Origin: Rhopalosiphum padi
Taxonomy: Eukaryota > Arthropoda > Insecta > Hemiptera > Aphididae
DNA: 64,000 nt
NCBI RefSeq assembly: GCF_020882245.1
Contig: NC_083600.1
Span: 18,910,001-18,974,000, forward strand
Direction of reading: 5' to 3'
Shown here: positions 51,058 to 63,135 of the stretch, in pieces
How the letters are laid out: every line of letters starts with the position of its first letter
Position numbering within the stretch: the first letter of the stretch is position 1
Position numbers and translations under genes: made by a program
The notes under the pieces: generated by a model
What the model was told of the DNA's origin: nothing
Databases searched by the model: none
The model's input: the letters and a program-made list of their open reading frames with translations, nothing else

Positions 51058-54000
51058 ATGGCGATGTAAGTATACCAAAACACAAGCACATTGCAAATAA
51101 CTTTTATGTATTTTACTTCGTTTCAATTTTACAACCATTCCCTGTTGTCACGTGTCGTTGTTACAGTTCGGAAATGTGTAGCGCCGAGAATATCATGGGC
51201 TCCAAGTTGATGATTGCCGTAAAAATGCCGAGCAAGGACGAGCCGTTATTGAAAGAAGACACGCCTGAACTAACAAAACCGACCAAAGGCAGTTCGCTTA
51301 AACAGGTGTTTTTGTTGTTTTTGTTGTTTTTATTATTATGATTACTATTTATAATCTGAGTACAAATTTAAAAATTTAAATTACGTATGATCGTTGCACA
51401 ACGTTCGAGACCTATCTTTTAGCCTTTATCTTATACTAATCACGTACTATAATATAACAAAAGTATTGTGAGGATTATACGAAAGTCATATAAAATCCAT
51501 ACAATATATATTATAATTTATATTATTATTAAATTTAATTTAATTTAATAGTGTAGCGTTTAATCGTTTACCTAAAAATTGTATATATATATATAATATA
51601 TGTACTATTGAGTTGTATATATATATATACATATAATTATTATATTTTTTCACATCTAATGTGAAACCAATTTGATATGTTGACTAGTCGGCTTACAAGC
51701 CATTATTTATTATATTTTATCAGAATGAATAAATAACGAAGAAGAATATTTTTACACTAATGACACGCGAGAAAGATAAGAATAATATTGTTTTTTTATG
51801 GCATCTGGCAGTTTAATTAAACGCTTGTAAAATTGTATTTTGTACAAAAAAAGTGCGGACGTTATTTTACAAAATTTAATAATAAACGATGAACGATTGG
51901 TAGACTTTTCATAACGAACACTGTACGCGTATTGAATGTTTACATATATATATTATAATATATATATATATACATAGAAATAAATAATAATGGTTAATAA
52001 AAAAACATTTCCTAGAGTACTTATATAGTTGCTTTGTTTAATACAATTTATATGCTATACAAATCTGAGTTACTAAGCAAATCGCCTTCAAAACACAAAA
52101 CCTTAAATGACAATAGCGTTAATAACGATTGCCAAAACAATAAAGATATAATTATATATCGGTAATAAAAATTTGATAAGTGCAATCGTCGCGGTGGTAA
52201 TTATTTGAATCTCGTGTATCATAAAAATAATTACACTGCTTAAACTGTTCAAAGTAAAAGAATAAAATAGCTTATAATGTTTATATAAAGCAAACACTAA
52301 ATTTAATTTAATTTTTAATACACAGTATAATATATTTTAAGCTCATACAATATTAATAAAATATTTTGATCTATAATTGTAATTTTTCAAGTATCGTGCG
52401 CTCGTTTTACTATAATAATTTGGAAATTTGACCATTGCAATAAAAGTAAAAGAAAGCCAATTAAATTTTAACTAGAAATTTCATTTTTTTTAATCAAAAA
52501 AAAATTAAACTAAAAACATAACACATAATTGCACATTTCAACATATCGTTCACGATGACGTAATTAATTGATTGTCGTATCCATACACGAAATAAACTTT
52601 AATTACCGGCTGTGGCGCACACTTATTGATGATAAAATTCGTTGTTACAGATTCTCGTCGCCTTATCGGCCAACTGGGGCACCATAAACACTGGACTGGT
52701 GTTCGGCTATACCGCCGTCAGTTTACCCCAACTTATGATGGTCGGATCCAGGATTTCGGTCAACAAATACGAAGCCTCTTGGATAGGTGAGTTCCAAATA
52801 TATAAATCGATAGTTGACGGCTGCGTCAATTATGACACGGCGATAACGATGATTACAAAATATGATATATTAATATTGATTGACAATAATAACGTCTAAC
52901 TCTCGTCGTCATCGCAGCTAGCGTGTCGACCATCGGAACGCCGTGCGGATGCATACTGGCCAGCTATTTCACCGACTTATTGGGCCGCAAGAAGACCTTA
53001 ATTGCCTTGCAGTTGCCCGCTATCGTCGGATGGCTGATGGTGGGCTCCGCAACGTCAGTTCACTGGATTTACATAGGAAGATTCCTGGCGGGCCTGAGTT
53101 CCGGCATGATCGGCTCCCCGTCCCGAGTGTACACGTCTGAAGTGTCACAGCCGCACCTGCGTGGCATGTTGTCCGCTTTTGCGTCCGTCGGAACGTCTTT
53201 GGGTGCGCAACGATTTATTTTTTTACTCTTAACGATGATCGCGTTAATAACGCCGACGTAATCACCTGTGCAGGTGTCATGCTGGAGTATTTGTTCGGTT
53301 CGTTTTTGGACTGGGACACGTTGGCGTTCTTGAACGCCACGATGCCCGCTATGGCGTTGCTTCTGGCTTTCTTTATACCGGAATCGCCAACGTGGCTGAT
53401 ATCGTCCAAGAACGACGAGATCCGGTGCAGGGCCAGCCTGAGGCGAGTGCGAGATAGCAAGTGCGACGTGGACACCGAATTCAACGACCTGCGCATGTCC
53501 TCCAGAATGGACGAATCGCTATCGTTCAAGGAAAAGCTCCGACTCATTTGCCGGCCGTCTGCGTACAAACCGTTCTTAATCGTTTCCATCTATTTCTTGC
53601 TGAGTCAGTTCTCTGGATTGAACGTGGTCACGTTTTACGCGGTCGACGTTATACGGGTTAGTATTATTACACTCATTATATTATACGTATTACCCCGGTG
53701 ATTCACTATATGTCTAAACTTCACTGCTCTTCCTCAACGTTTTTACAGGATTCGGGTTCTACTATCGACAAGTACGTAGCCACCATCGTACTGGGAATCA
53801 TTCGGTTGTTATTCACCGTGATCGGTTGCATATTGATGTGGCGACTGGGTCGGAAACCGCTCTCCTATATATCCAGTACGTATACGATTTGCCCACTCGA
53901 GCCGGTTGTCCGTCGTCACGTGTCACGTTCTGGGTGTTTTTTTTTCAATTTTACATTTTTTCAAATTGTTGTGTCGAATGACAAATAAATAGTTGCACTT

Positions 54001-54670
54001 ATAAAATAAAACTCGAATCCGAAAATCGTACAACACGTGACCGGCGGGACTTTGCTACAAATCCGGCTATACTCCAACCACGGTAACTGTTCGGTATGGT
54101 GTATATAAAATGTTTTTATTTATAGGTATGGGGTGCGGCATATCGATGCTGTGCTTTGCCGGCTACATGTACCAGAACGTCACTTGGGTGGCAGCTGGGC
54201 AACCCGCGTCGAACACGTGGTTCCCGATCGCATGCCTGTTCGTGTTCTACGCCTGTTCGACGATCGGCTATCTAATCGTGCCGTGGGTGATGATCGGCGA
54301 GGTGTTTCCCAGACAGATCCGAGGCATGCTCGGCGGTGTGGCAACGTGCGTAGGACATTTCTCCATATTCATCGTACTTCAGACGTACCCAATCCTTCAG
54401 GAACTGGTCACCAAGTCCGGCACGTTCGCTATGTACGGTGCCGTGTCTATACTTAGCACAGTATTCTTCTACTACTTCTGCCCGGAGACCAAAAACAAGA
54501 CGCTGCAAGAGATCGAGGATTCGTTCTGCCATAAAAAAAAACCGAAAAGACCGGTCATCATCGCTGCCAATGCGACAGCTTCCGTTCAATGCAATAACAA
54601 CAATAAAAAATTTGAGTTTCCCGATGTCGTTTTCAATCTGCCAAAACGCGACAGCGGTGTATCTGTGTGA
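51058..54670 (+). CDS. SLC2/MFS facilitative sugar transporter, Tret1-like (7 exons, 540 aa)
   Basis: A major-facilitator sugar porter of the plasma membrane, in the insect family that includes facilitated trehalose transporters and hexose carriers. Substrate cannot be read from sequence. Exons: 51058-51065, 51167-51305, 52651-52786, 52918-53202, 53274-53656, 53749-53875, 54126-54670. All introns are GT-AG, phases agree, and the sum is 1,623 nt. The start ATG has an in-frame TAA two codons upstream, and exon 1 encodes only M-A plus two bases. If exon 1 is non-coding, M6 is the alternative start. Signatures: DLLGRKK (114-120, TM2-TM3 loop), GRFLAGLSSG (148-157), YTSEVSQPHLRG (166-177), PESPTWL (225-231), QFSGLN (301-306), RLGRKP (349-354), PWVMIGEVFPRQIRG (412-426) and PETKNKTL (479-486). 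The N-terminal 49 residues are hydrophilic and cytosolic, and a tail of about 50 residues follows TM12. The coding exons are far GC-richer than the introns. The convergent neighbour is the UGT gene. Confidence 0.95.
51306..52650 (+). other. Large intron 2 of the sugar transporter
   Basis: 1,345 nt between the hydrophilic N-terminus and TM1. It holds TA-rich simple repeats near 51,580-51,635 and 51,945-51,972. The minus-strand frame at 52103-52297 is AT-driven. The donor CAG|GTGTTT is weak and the acceptor TTGTTACAG is strong. Confidence 0.7.
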
Positions 54671-55056
54671 AAATTTGACGACGGTTGTGTTAAACCGAAC
54701 ACTATGATGATGAGGAATATCGCCATCGATTAGTTCCTTATTGAATATATATATAGGTATATATTTGTTTTTTTTATTTTTAATGATTTGATATCGTGTT
54801 TTGTTTTAATACATAGCACGTTGTCACAAACGCCTGTTTTATATAATATTATTATTGTTAACTTAATTGTTAAACGATTAACTCGATTAAGTATTGTTTT
54901 CGGTGCTTTCAAACTTTGAAAGCTACGACGATATTCATGGCATTTTTACTTTACTTACCATAATATCATTATTGATGTAGTATTAGATTTTACGATATTT
55001 ATACCTTTATAGTTGTTTTTAAGACTGACAAAAAGTGATTTATTTTAGTTTTAGAA

Positions 55057-55062
55057 AATAAA
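55057..55062 (+). terminator. Polyadenylation signal candidate for the sugar transporter
   Basis: AATAAA about 390 nt past the stop, followed by T/GT-rich sequence (aatgttttgttatactttgt). In such AT-rich DNA the hexamer is common, so this is the best-placed candidate and not proof. Confidence 0.4.
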
Positions 55063-55069
55063 CAATGTT

Positions 55070-58000
55070 TTGTTATACTTTGTGAATAATGTATTGATAG
55101 ATAAATAATTTTTTATATATATACAATATACATAAATTGAATTATTTTTTAGTAATTAATATTGATTATAATAAATTATAAATTTGTATTATCCTCACCA
55201 TGTTTATATTTCAAAGTCCATTCGATTTAATTAGATTTGTATTTAAAGTACCTATAACCTAATCATTACGAATAAAAATAAAATGTCAATTTATTGATAT
55301 TATTGTAATTGGTAGCTTATACAATTATAAGTATAGTACTTAGGTACACGTGTATCCAAATTCCTAATTAAGTCACATTAGGATTTAAACATACATATAT
55401 ACTTATAATTTAATGTTAATAATAATTTAATATTATGCCTATAGTTGCAGAAATAATAATTGATATATGAAGTATGAAATATCAAGTAGGTACCAGCAAA
55501 CATAAATTAAATCAAGAATTCAAAGTGAAAATAGATTATGTTTGCTTAGATTGACAAGTTTATTGCGTTCAAAAGCAATTTCGAAAAACATAAAAATTCT
55601 TTTACACAAAGTGTGTAGTCCGAAATTGGAAGTGTGTACTACGAATTCGCGAATTGTGTACCTAATAAATATGTAGTAAATACTAATAAATAAGACTACT
55701 GACTACCAACTAGATAGGTGGTACTATATATTTACATTATTCAAATTTTTTAAAAAGAATATTTTTTTAGTTTTTTTTCTAGTCATGACTTATCATTAAC
55801 GACAATCGACTATCGAGAATCTATTAACTTACTTTTTAGATATATCTATTCAATTTCAAATTATATATCCCACAGTAAAATAAATGATTTATTAATTGTT
55901 TTCAGATGTATATAAAACATAAGTATATTTTCAGTTTACAAAATAATAACAGATTGGTAGTTATCAAATAATAATGTATAATTTGATAAATAAAAAAAAA
56001 TTATTACTAAAAAAGTATTAAATAATATAATGAATGAATTGGGGGTATAGAGGGCTCTGTATCATATTATTGTACATTAAAAAATGTGTAATACGAATTT
56101 TTATGAAAAATAGGGGCTAATATTTCAGTATCATTTGTCCAGAAAATATGTTATTATAAAGGTTCAAAAACACGAACACTCAGATAAGACGGATGAGAAT
56201 ATAATATATATGTCATTAATTATTTTGGTGGACGAACGTTCTTAAGTCCAATAATTGAAGTCCATTCGTAATTTCGTCCAATATTCATTATATCGTGCAA
56301 CTAGACATTTAGTTCAACATTCAGCATTTGTTTAATTCAATCACAATGTTGACAAATTTTTATCTAAATAATGAATTTAATATTGACTTTTGTCAAATTA
56401 TCTGAAGTCAATAATATGTTGTTAATATGTCTATAGCACGGATTTATATGCAGTAAAAAGTATCATAATTTGTCATAATATTATAACATGCGATAAGAAT
56501 CATAAAAATATGTAAAAAGTACAAAATTAAACGGTTTATTAATTAAGAGCTTAATGTCAATCAAATATTTTTTTAGTGTAACTGCTTAACAAGATTATAA
56601 AAAGATAAAGTTCACCTCTTGTTAAAACTATTTAGGTAATCGATATGCTTACCACAAAAAAAAAAACAATTTCATAGTCGAATAAATGCATTTTAAGAAT
56701 TATAATAATATACCAAAATTAGGTTATGAATACACAGTGTATAGGTATAATTAAATTGAACTTCAATGCGCAATACATAATATCAAATCGTATCAAATAA
56801 AAAAACAAATTGTTGTCATTAGCTTGAAACTAACACAATTCGTATATACTACTGACTACAATAAAAAAATATAAAAGAAAACAATTTACAATTGCATGAA
56901 AATTAAAGCGCCTACTATAATATAAACAACTGTACACACGAGCGGTGTAAAACGAACGCACCTTTTTTAACTTTTTAGCAGCTAAAATTATAATACAATT
57001 TCGCATAAAAATATTTCATATTATATTTTTAGCTTAAATTATTAAAATTTGAGAAATTAATCTATATTCTATGTATAGTAAAGTACCTATAAATCTGGAT
57101 TATTATATTCCTAACACATTGTAATTGTATAATACAAAAATTATTATACATAACTACACTTTATATTTGCACGTCAATTACAGTAATTCAATTACAATAA
57201 AAGCATAAACACTTTATATACACGTACAATAAGAGGTAGGTATGAAATATTCTAAGTATTATAAATAGTAGTGTAAATTATTATAGGTCAATGTTGAGAA
57301 TTTCTTTAAAAGCAACAATATTAAATATTTACTTTGCGTTATCATTTTATACTATTGTGTATTTTCTTATATGTATATAAATAGATAAAAAGTACACAAT
57401 CGTTTTGTATTTTTCGCAGGTAAAAAGTTTGAATAGTGTTGCCCCTACGCGCTAGATTGGAGTGGGAAAAATCTATTCTAATTCTAAATAATCATAGACA
57501 CGAGACATTGGGCATATTACACTTGATTGTTTGTATTTTTGTATTCGTACATCTGTATTAATCATTGGCTTAGAATGTTTACATTGAATTTGTACTTATA
57601 ATCGGAATCAGGATATATGTACGACAGTGTAAACCTAATGCTCATGCGCTCAAAAATTTAAGTAATACATGAAATCCTATATATTATAAGCACAATAATT
57701 TAAAAGGGATTGAATGTAAATTATAGTTAAATATTCAAGTCTATAAAATTATGAATTTTATGTTTGACTTATCTTCATATATTTGGTGTGAGTAAGGTTT
57801 TTTTCTAATAAAAATATTACTGAAATTCTCGTTACATTTCTTTGGATTCTTTTAAGTTCCATATCATAATAATACTACAATTAACAAAGAAATGAATAAA
57901 AAAAATAAAAAAATAAGTAATAACTATACACTTAGGCTATTCGATTATGTAATTAAATCAGAATAATGGCTAACAAACAATATAAATAATAAACAAGTGC

Positions 58001-59160
58001 AAATGTTAGGTAACTTTCTAAGTTTTTTTTTTTAAGAAGAAACATAAGAAAAATAACTTAATATAATTATCACAATGTATAGGTCTGGGAACCAATAAGA
58101 AGTCGTGTAAAAAACTTTAATTTTAGTTAATAATGAATCGAATAGTAAATATATGTTTTTTTTGATTGGAAAAATAATATAGTTAATAATTATTATAAGT
58201 ACTTATAATCACTGATCCACAACTATATATTACTATTAATTTAAATTAATATTATTTTACAGTAAAATAGAGATAAACGTTTAACAATTGCAGTATTCAT
58301 GTTCAACCAAAAATATAGAAATGCCTCACATAGGGTTAGCCCCTTCGACTGTATAGTGAAGGAAATCTAAATTGTGACAAATAATATGCAATTTTCACTT
58401 CCATAGGAAGTTTATGCAATGTAAATAATATATAGTAATTAGGTAACTATATATTATAGTATATAAATATTTATCACTGTATATAACGCATAGTTGTAAA
58501 GACTTTACCTAACTTATTTATATCATATATTATGATGGAAGGTTTTATAGTCAAGAAACAGTGAACACGCATAATTATAAATGTAGGCAATATAAAAAAG
58601 AATATTACTTAATTTGGTAGGTATTCTAATTAATGTAGAATTAATTAATTACTTAAATTCAATTAAATATAATATTTAACTATGATAATAATCTAATGAA
58701 TTAGTTCTTACTTAGTCGAAGGATTCATTTCTACTTTAAACTCGAGAGATTACTTATCATATCTGTGTACAGCGATTCTGCGGAGAAACTGATTGCAACC
58801 GGCCAGCCATGATTTAAATTATTTAAAATACAAAATTTAATTAATTATTTAATATTTATTTTAATATTTTATTTTGTTATTTGTATGGACCATAGACCTT
58901 ATACCAAGTATAAGGTCTATGGTATGGACAATCATAATAATAATAACTGCGCTATCTATCGGTTTTGTTTTTATCTACATCATAGCTCTGAACTTCATGA
59001 ATCATCAACACTTCCATCACTAGATCTCACTGCCACATATATTTTTTAATTTAATTTTCTGTTTTATATTGATTTCTAAAATGCTATCTAAGTAAGAATA
59101 TTACTATTTATAATGAATACATTGGATCGATTACAACTATTAGATAGACTAATAATTATA
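55070..59160. other. Intergenic stretch between the convergent genes
   Basis: AT-rich, without coding signal. A strong short hairpin lies at 58889-58923. No further transposon ends were found. Confidence 0.5.
58889..58923. repeat. Perfect 16-bp inverted repeat with 3-nt loop
   Basis: accatagaccttatac (58889-58904) and its exact complement (58908-58923) flank caa. The word gtatggac also flanks the structure on both sides, which could be a footprint of a small insertion. Confidence 0.85.
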
Positions 59161-59168
59161 CTATAGAG

Positions 59169-59704
59169 TAATGTTTCCCGTCCTATGGATTACGACTGGG
59201 TAACAAAATATTTTTGAAGAGTTGCTGTTCGTAACTATAATAAAAAGAAAAATTAAAAATTATTTTAAAATAATTTATGTTATATTCAACAAAATTAATA
59301 AAAAATATTCATTATTCATTATTGTATTATATTAAAATTAAATGATATAATTAATATATTATAATTTTTATTCATTGAAATAAAAATGATTATCAATATT
59401 ACTATATTATTATGGTATACTTGAATTTTTACGTGTACTGGTACCGTGTACCTATATGTTTTTGGGCTGGACTTATATTTTGTCATCAATTTCACGTAAG
59501 TTTGTAACAGCCCACTCTTAGTATTATCATTAATTTTTTTAATCGGAATTTTCATCAATTTACCACTGATGACCAATGATTAGTATAATTATTTTATTCA
59601 ATGTATTTTCGTGTAACGGATAAAACGTTTTATTTATTACCTATATAATATAATAATAATTTTATTGCATTTTTTCGCCATAACAAAAATATTGGGAAAC
59701 ACTG
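59169..59704. mobile_element. hAT-like MITE, 536 bp
   Basis: The left end reads TAATGTTTCCCGTCCTATGG and the right end, on the minus strand, CAGTGTTTCCCAATATTTTT, sharing the ARTGTTTCCC core typical of hAT termini of the BED-finger type. The flanks ctatagag (59161-59168) and gtgtagag (59705-59712) match at six of eight positions, as expected for a decayed 8-bp target duplication. The inside has no transposase frame, so it is non-autonomous. It lies just beyond the 3' end of the UGT gene. Confidence 0.6.
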
Positions 59705-59873
59705 GTGTAGAGTACTATAATACATAATAATAACCTGTATCTATAATTAAATAATTTTAGGTTTTATAGTTTAAAAACCAAGATGCAAATATAAATAATA
59801 TAATATGTTATAAATATATTTACATATATATGCATTTAACATACTTATTATACTATTTTATATGTACTTAAAC

Positions 59874-59879
59874 TTTATT
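59874..59879 (-). terminator. Polyadenylation signal candidate for the UGT gene
   Basis: On the minus strand AATAAA lies about 345 nt past the UGT stop codon. It is one of several possible hexamers in AT-rich sequence. Confidence 0.3.
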
Positions 59880-60221
59880 TTGATACAATTTCTTATGTCT
59901 ATTTTACAATAATATTTTTAATAATTATCCCATAACAACTTAAAGAGAAAAAAAAATGTATTTTATATAGAATTTAAATCTGAATAAAGTTTAAACTGTT
60001 GTGTACATACACATTATTATATACATGAATATAAACGATCACTTAGAAAGTCATCATTCATCAACACAACATTCATCCTTCCAAATTATAATTTATAACT
60101 ATATGCGAAAATGTAAAAATGTATAAATATTATTTCTATCGTATGCGAACATGGAAATAACAATAAAGTCAATGTATATAAGAATTAGGTACTCTACACT
60201 AAAAAAAATAATTTTTTAGAT

Positions 60222-63047
60222 TCAGTTTGCTATACATTTCGATAAAACCTTAATGATTCCACGGTAACCCAACCAAGTAATAATTGCTGTTAGTAAAATT
60301 AAAAATAATGTTACATCAAACAAAAAGTACTGCGCAGTGTTTAGTCCTAAAGAGTCACTCTTTAGATATTTAGCTCCATCGTTCCGAATCACGTACTCTA
60401 TCCAGTATACAGCACGATCTAAAGGTTTCGTCGGTTGATCCCTGTACACCTGATTCTGGATCATTGACTTTTCTTTAAACCTGATGAATCAAATAGGCAA
60501 ATTGAACACGATTAATGTATTTTAAATTAATGTATTATAATATAACTATTATTATGCACCTATATTATAATAATATACATACGTCGGATTTGTTAATACT
60601 TCTTCAACTGCTTTTCCAAATGATTCTTCGGTTAGTTTATCATAAGTTATCATCCTTCCATAGCCGTTTTTTTCGACTAGCCTCATATTCGATAATTGGT
60701 CAGCAAAAAATGGTATGCCAATCACCGGTTTTCCATTATACACAGCTTCCTCGATACTGTGTAAACCCCCATGAGTAATAAAAAGTTTTACGTTTGAATG
60801 AGCTATATACAATATACATACAGACATTAAGTGAAAAAATATGTTATAATATATTTTTAATTATATTTTCAATTAAATTCGAAAATAACAAATTACCTAA
60901 AATATCATTCTGAGGCAACCACGAACCGACCATAACATTATGTGGCAATTTTATACTTTTGTCTGGTACCCATTTTATAATTACTTTTTGTTTTAAACGA
61001 CTGATGACATTGAGAAAACTATTCAATTTTTCTTTTGATAAGTTTGATAGATTTATGATTGAACCAAAAGAGAAAAATATAACACCATAAGAAGCGGAAT
61101 CGATATAATCTTGTAAATCCTAAAAAATATAATTTTTCAATTTGTAGTGCAATGAATAATAATAATAATATTGCATTATATATTATTTAATTTTTAAACA
61201 TTAATAATAATTATTAGTTATTGCTATTTAATCTTTAGAGAACGCAAATGTGTTGTATTCATCTTACAAACTTATAACATGACATATTTTCGTTCAGTAA
61301 GATAAATTGTGTGTTTTTAGTTTAAATATTAGAGTAAAATGACCTATTATCAAACTTAAAGGTGAGAACATTATCTGTGTTCTCTCGTTGGTTTTTTAAG
61401 ACATTTGAGTTTTTTAAATAAATTATGAGTATTTTTAAATATACTTAAATATTTTACATATTTACAACTTTTTTAAAAATTAAAATACAATAAAAAGCCA
61501 ACGAAAGAACACAAATAATGTTTTCACATTTTTAAATTTTTTAAAAGGTCATTTCAGTCTAATATTTAAGCTAAACACATAAAATTGATCCTACGAAAAT
61601 TTGATGTAATAGCCCCCCCCCCCCCCCCAAAAAAAAAAAAAAAAATGTTGGGACATCTAAATATCTAAATTTTAAAAATATTCAAATCAATAATTTTTAC
61701 GATATTTAAAATTAATAGGTAATTATTGTCGTTCAAAAAAATATACCGATAAAAAATAATTATTTATTTTAATTATATGGCACACCTATGATAAGCTCAA
61801 TTTAATTTAATATTATTATGCCATTTACTATTTAAATCCTAAATTTAGAGCTCACTTTTGGTAACGGTTTCGGCTCTTTGATATGCATTCCTCCTACTTC
61901 GACAACACCTGGGGGATACGGTCGACACACCCCGGTCGCATGGTGAGCGTTCATCAGCGTTAGTGACACGTTATTCAGCATTTGCTCGAGCGTCGGTCTC
62001 GACTGCCAACCAGCGTATGAAAAGTGCTTACTCATAAGCGTCTTTATCATAGGAATATACAGGTAGTCTTCCACGAACATTTCCATAAGTCCGACGATGG
62101 TGTTTTTTATACGCTCCACGAAACTCATATCGTCCGTTACGCCTATGCAGCAATCCGGCACATACGAAAATGTCGCAGGTAAATGCAACCATTTACTGGC
62201 ACTGACCCACATCATTGACGGCGATAAGTTGACGATAGGAGCGTTGAATTTATGGCCAATGGCCACGGTGTATTCCTGCAGAAACGATTCGATTATGACC
62301 AGATCGAACGAGTTGTCCTCCGACCGCACAAATTCTTTCAAATTTGGATGCTCCATTTGGTTTGACAAGAGATTGGCAAAAAACCATCTGTTCGTCACCG
62401 AAATCATGAAATTCGAGTTGACCAAATGCATCACGTCAAAGGCTGTAATAGCGCAGAAAAAATGTACAAATTATAATCATTATTATACGATCGTCGCGCA
62501 AAAGTGGTCAAAATATATTCAAAATTTTCAAAACTTAGTTCCTTAACCAGGAAACTTACTTGTGTTAGATATAGAGAGGGTGGCATGGTAAGGGTAAATA
62601 TTATATATGTACCTATATAAATATTTATGTAAATTTATATTCATTACAAGTCATTTCAAATTTACTAACTTAGCAGAAAGGTTTAGTAGAAATGTCTTCA
62701 CAGATTAATAAAGAGAAAATATGAGGGCTGCAGACCCCCATATTATTCTAATAATATATTGGTATCGTATACTTTCCGGGAACACCTTGCGGGGGCATCA
62801 CATCCACGTCGGTGTAGTTCGGTACGCGTCGGCCCGTCAACGGGAATGCGCTGACCACAGTGACGTTGTGACCTCGTCGGGCTAACTCCTCGAACATCGG
62901 CTGAAACCCACCGAAATGGCTTTTCAGCGGCATGGGCATGAACGCCAAAATGTTCGCGGCGAGCGCGGTCGGTGGCGATAAGACCGCCGGCAGCAGCAAC
63001 AACGGCAGTGCCAGCCGGCAGACAGCCGCGAGCACGACAAAATACAT
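60222..63047 (-). CDS. UDP-glycosyltransferase, family 1 (insect UGT; 6 exons, 538 aa)
   Basis: A membrane-bound ER enzyme that transfers a sugar from a UDP-sugar (UDP-glucose in most insects) to small lipophilic acceptors such as plant compounds, pigments or hormones. The acceptor is unknown. Exons: 63047-62773, 62612-62560, 62442-61856, 61119-60897, 60802-60583, 60480-60222. All introns are GT-AG, phases agree, and the total is 1,617 nt. Residues 1-30 form a signal peptide. LKSHFGG (41-47) carries the likely catalytic His44, and FDLVIIES (155-162) is the acidic partner region. FSFGS (321-325) opens the C-terminal domain. WLPQNDIL (372-379) through HSNVKLFITHGGLHSIEEA (381-399) to PFFADQ (410-415) is the UGT signature that binds the UDP-sugar. 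A C-terminal membrane helix (about 504-525) is followed by a short basic tail, R526 to N538. All key parts are present. The start ATG is in AAAAATG context. Intron 3 carries a MITE. Confidence 0.95.
61271..61612. mobile_element. Foldback MITE inside UGT intron 3
   Basis: The left part (61,271-61,425) and right part (61,465-61,612) are imperfect reverse complements over about 150 bp each, so nearly the whole element folds into one long hairpin. Shared words include aaatattag, atgacct, aacattat, tgtgttct and cgttgg. No open frame. A related arm lies at 47,850-47,945. The right end abuts the C/A homopolymer tract. Confidence 0.7.
61613..61645. repeat. C16-A17 homopolymer junction
   Basis: Sixteen C followed directly by seventeen A at the right end of the foldback element, in UGT intron 3. 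The C run may be part of the element's terminal repeat (GGGGCTATTACATC on the other strand). Exact lengths are prone to sequencing error. Confidence 0.8.
62560..62612 (-). CDS. 53-nt microexon 2 of the UGT gene
   Basis: It lies between acceptor TTATATAG and a perfect donor GTAAGT. It takes up phase 2 from exon 1 (donor AA|GTATAC) and leaves phase 1 for exon 3, giving 17 full codons with no stop (YIYNIYPYHATLSISNT). Without it, exon 1 cannot join exon 3 in frame from that donor, and the region between the N-terminal strand and the FDVMHLVN segment would be shorter than usual for insect UGTs. The alternative, splicing exon 1 early at a GTGTTC directly to exon 3, is in frame but uses a poorer donor. 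Confidence 0.8.
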
Positions 63048-63078
63048 TTTTACTCTTATCGTTATTATATAATATTAT

Positions 63079-63135
63079 TTAATTCGCGTTTTTATTAAAT
63101 TTGTTTTTTTCGCGACATCTTCGTCCGCTCGACAT
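63079..63135 (-). CDS. Upstream ORF (18 codons) in the UGT leader
   Basis: Starts 12 nt after the predicted transcription start and ends 31 nt before the UGT start codon. It encodes a small basic peptide (MSSGRRCREKNKFNKNAN). A second, seven-codon uORF begins at 63118 in another frame. Such uORFs could lower translation of the UGT. The start context is not strong, and the peptide is not expected to have a function of its own. Confidence 0.4.
   Translation of the reverse strand: MSSGRRCREKNKFNKNAN

Noticed and set aside
53215..53589. 124-codon minus-strand frame
   Set aside because: Antisense to transporter exons 4-5; the plus-strand frame carries the PESPTWL family motif.
54272..54589. 105-codon minus-strand frame
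   Set aside because: Antisense to the last transporter exon.
59319..59576. 85-codon minus-strand frame inside the hAT-like MITE
   Set aside because: No transposase motif and AT-driven composition.
62097..62546. 149-codon plus-strand frame
   Set aside because: Antisense to UGT exon 3, which has clear family motifs and splice sites on the minus strand.
62748..62798. UGT exon 1 splicing at GTGTTC directly to exon 3
   Set aside because: In frame, but uses a poorer donor and leaves the N-terminal domain short; the 53-nt exon with consensus GTAAGT explains the phases better.
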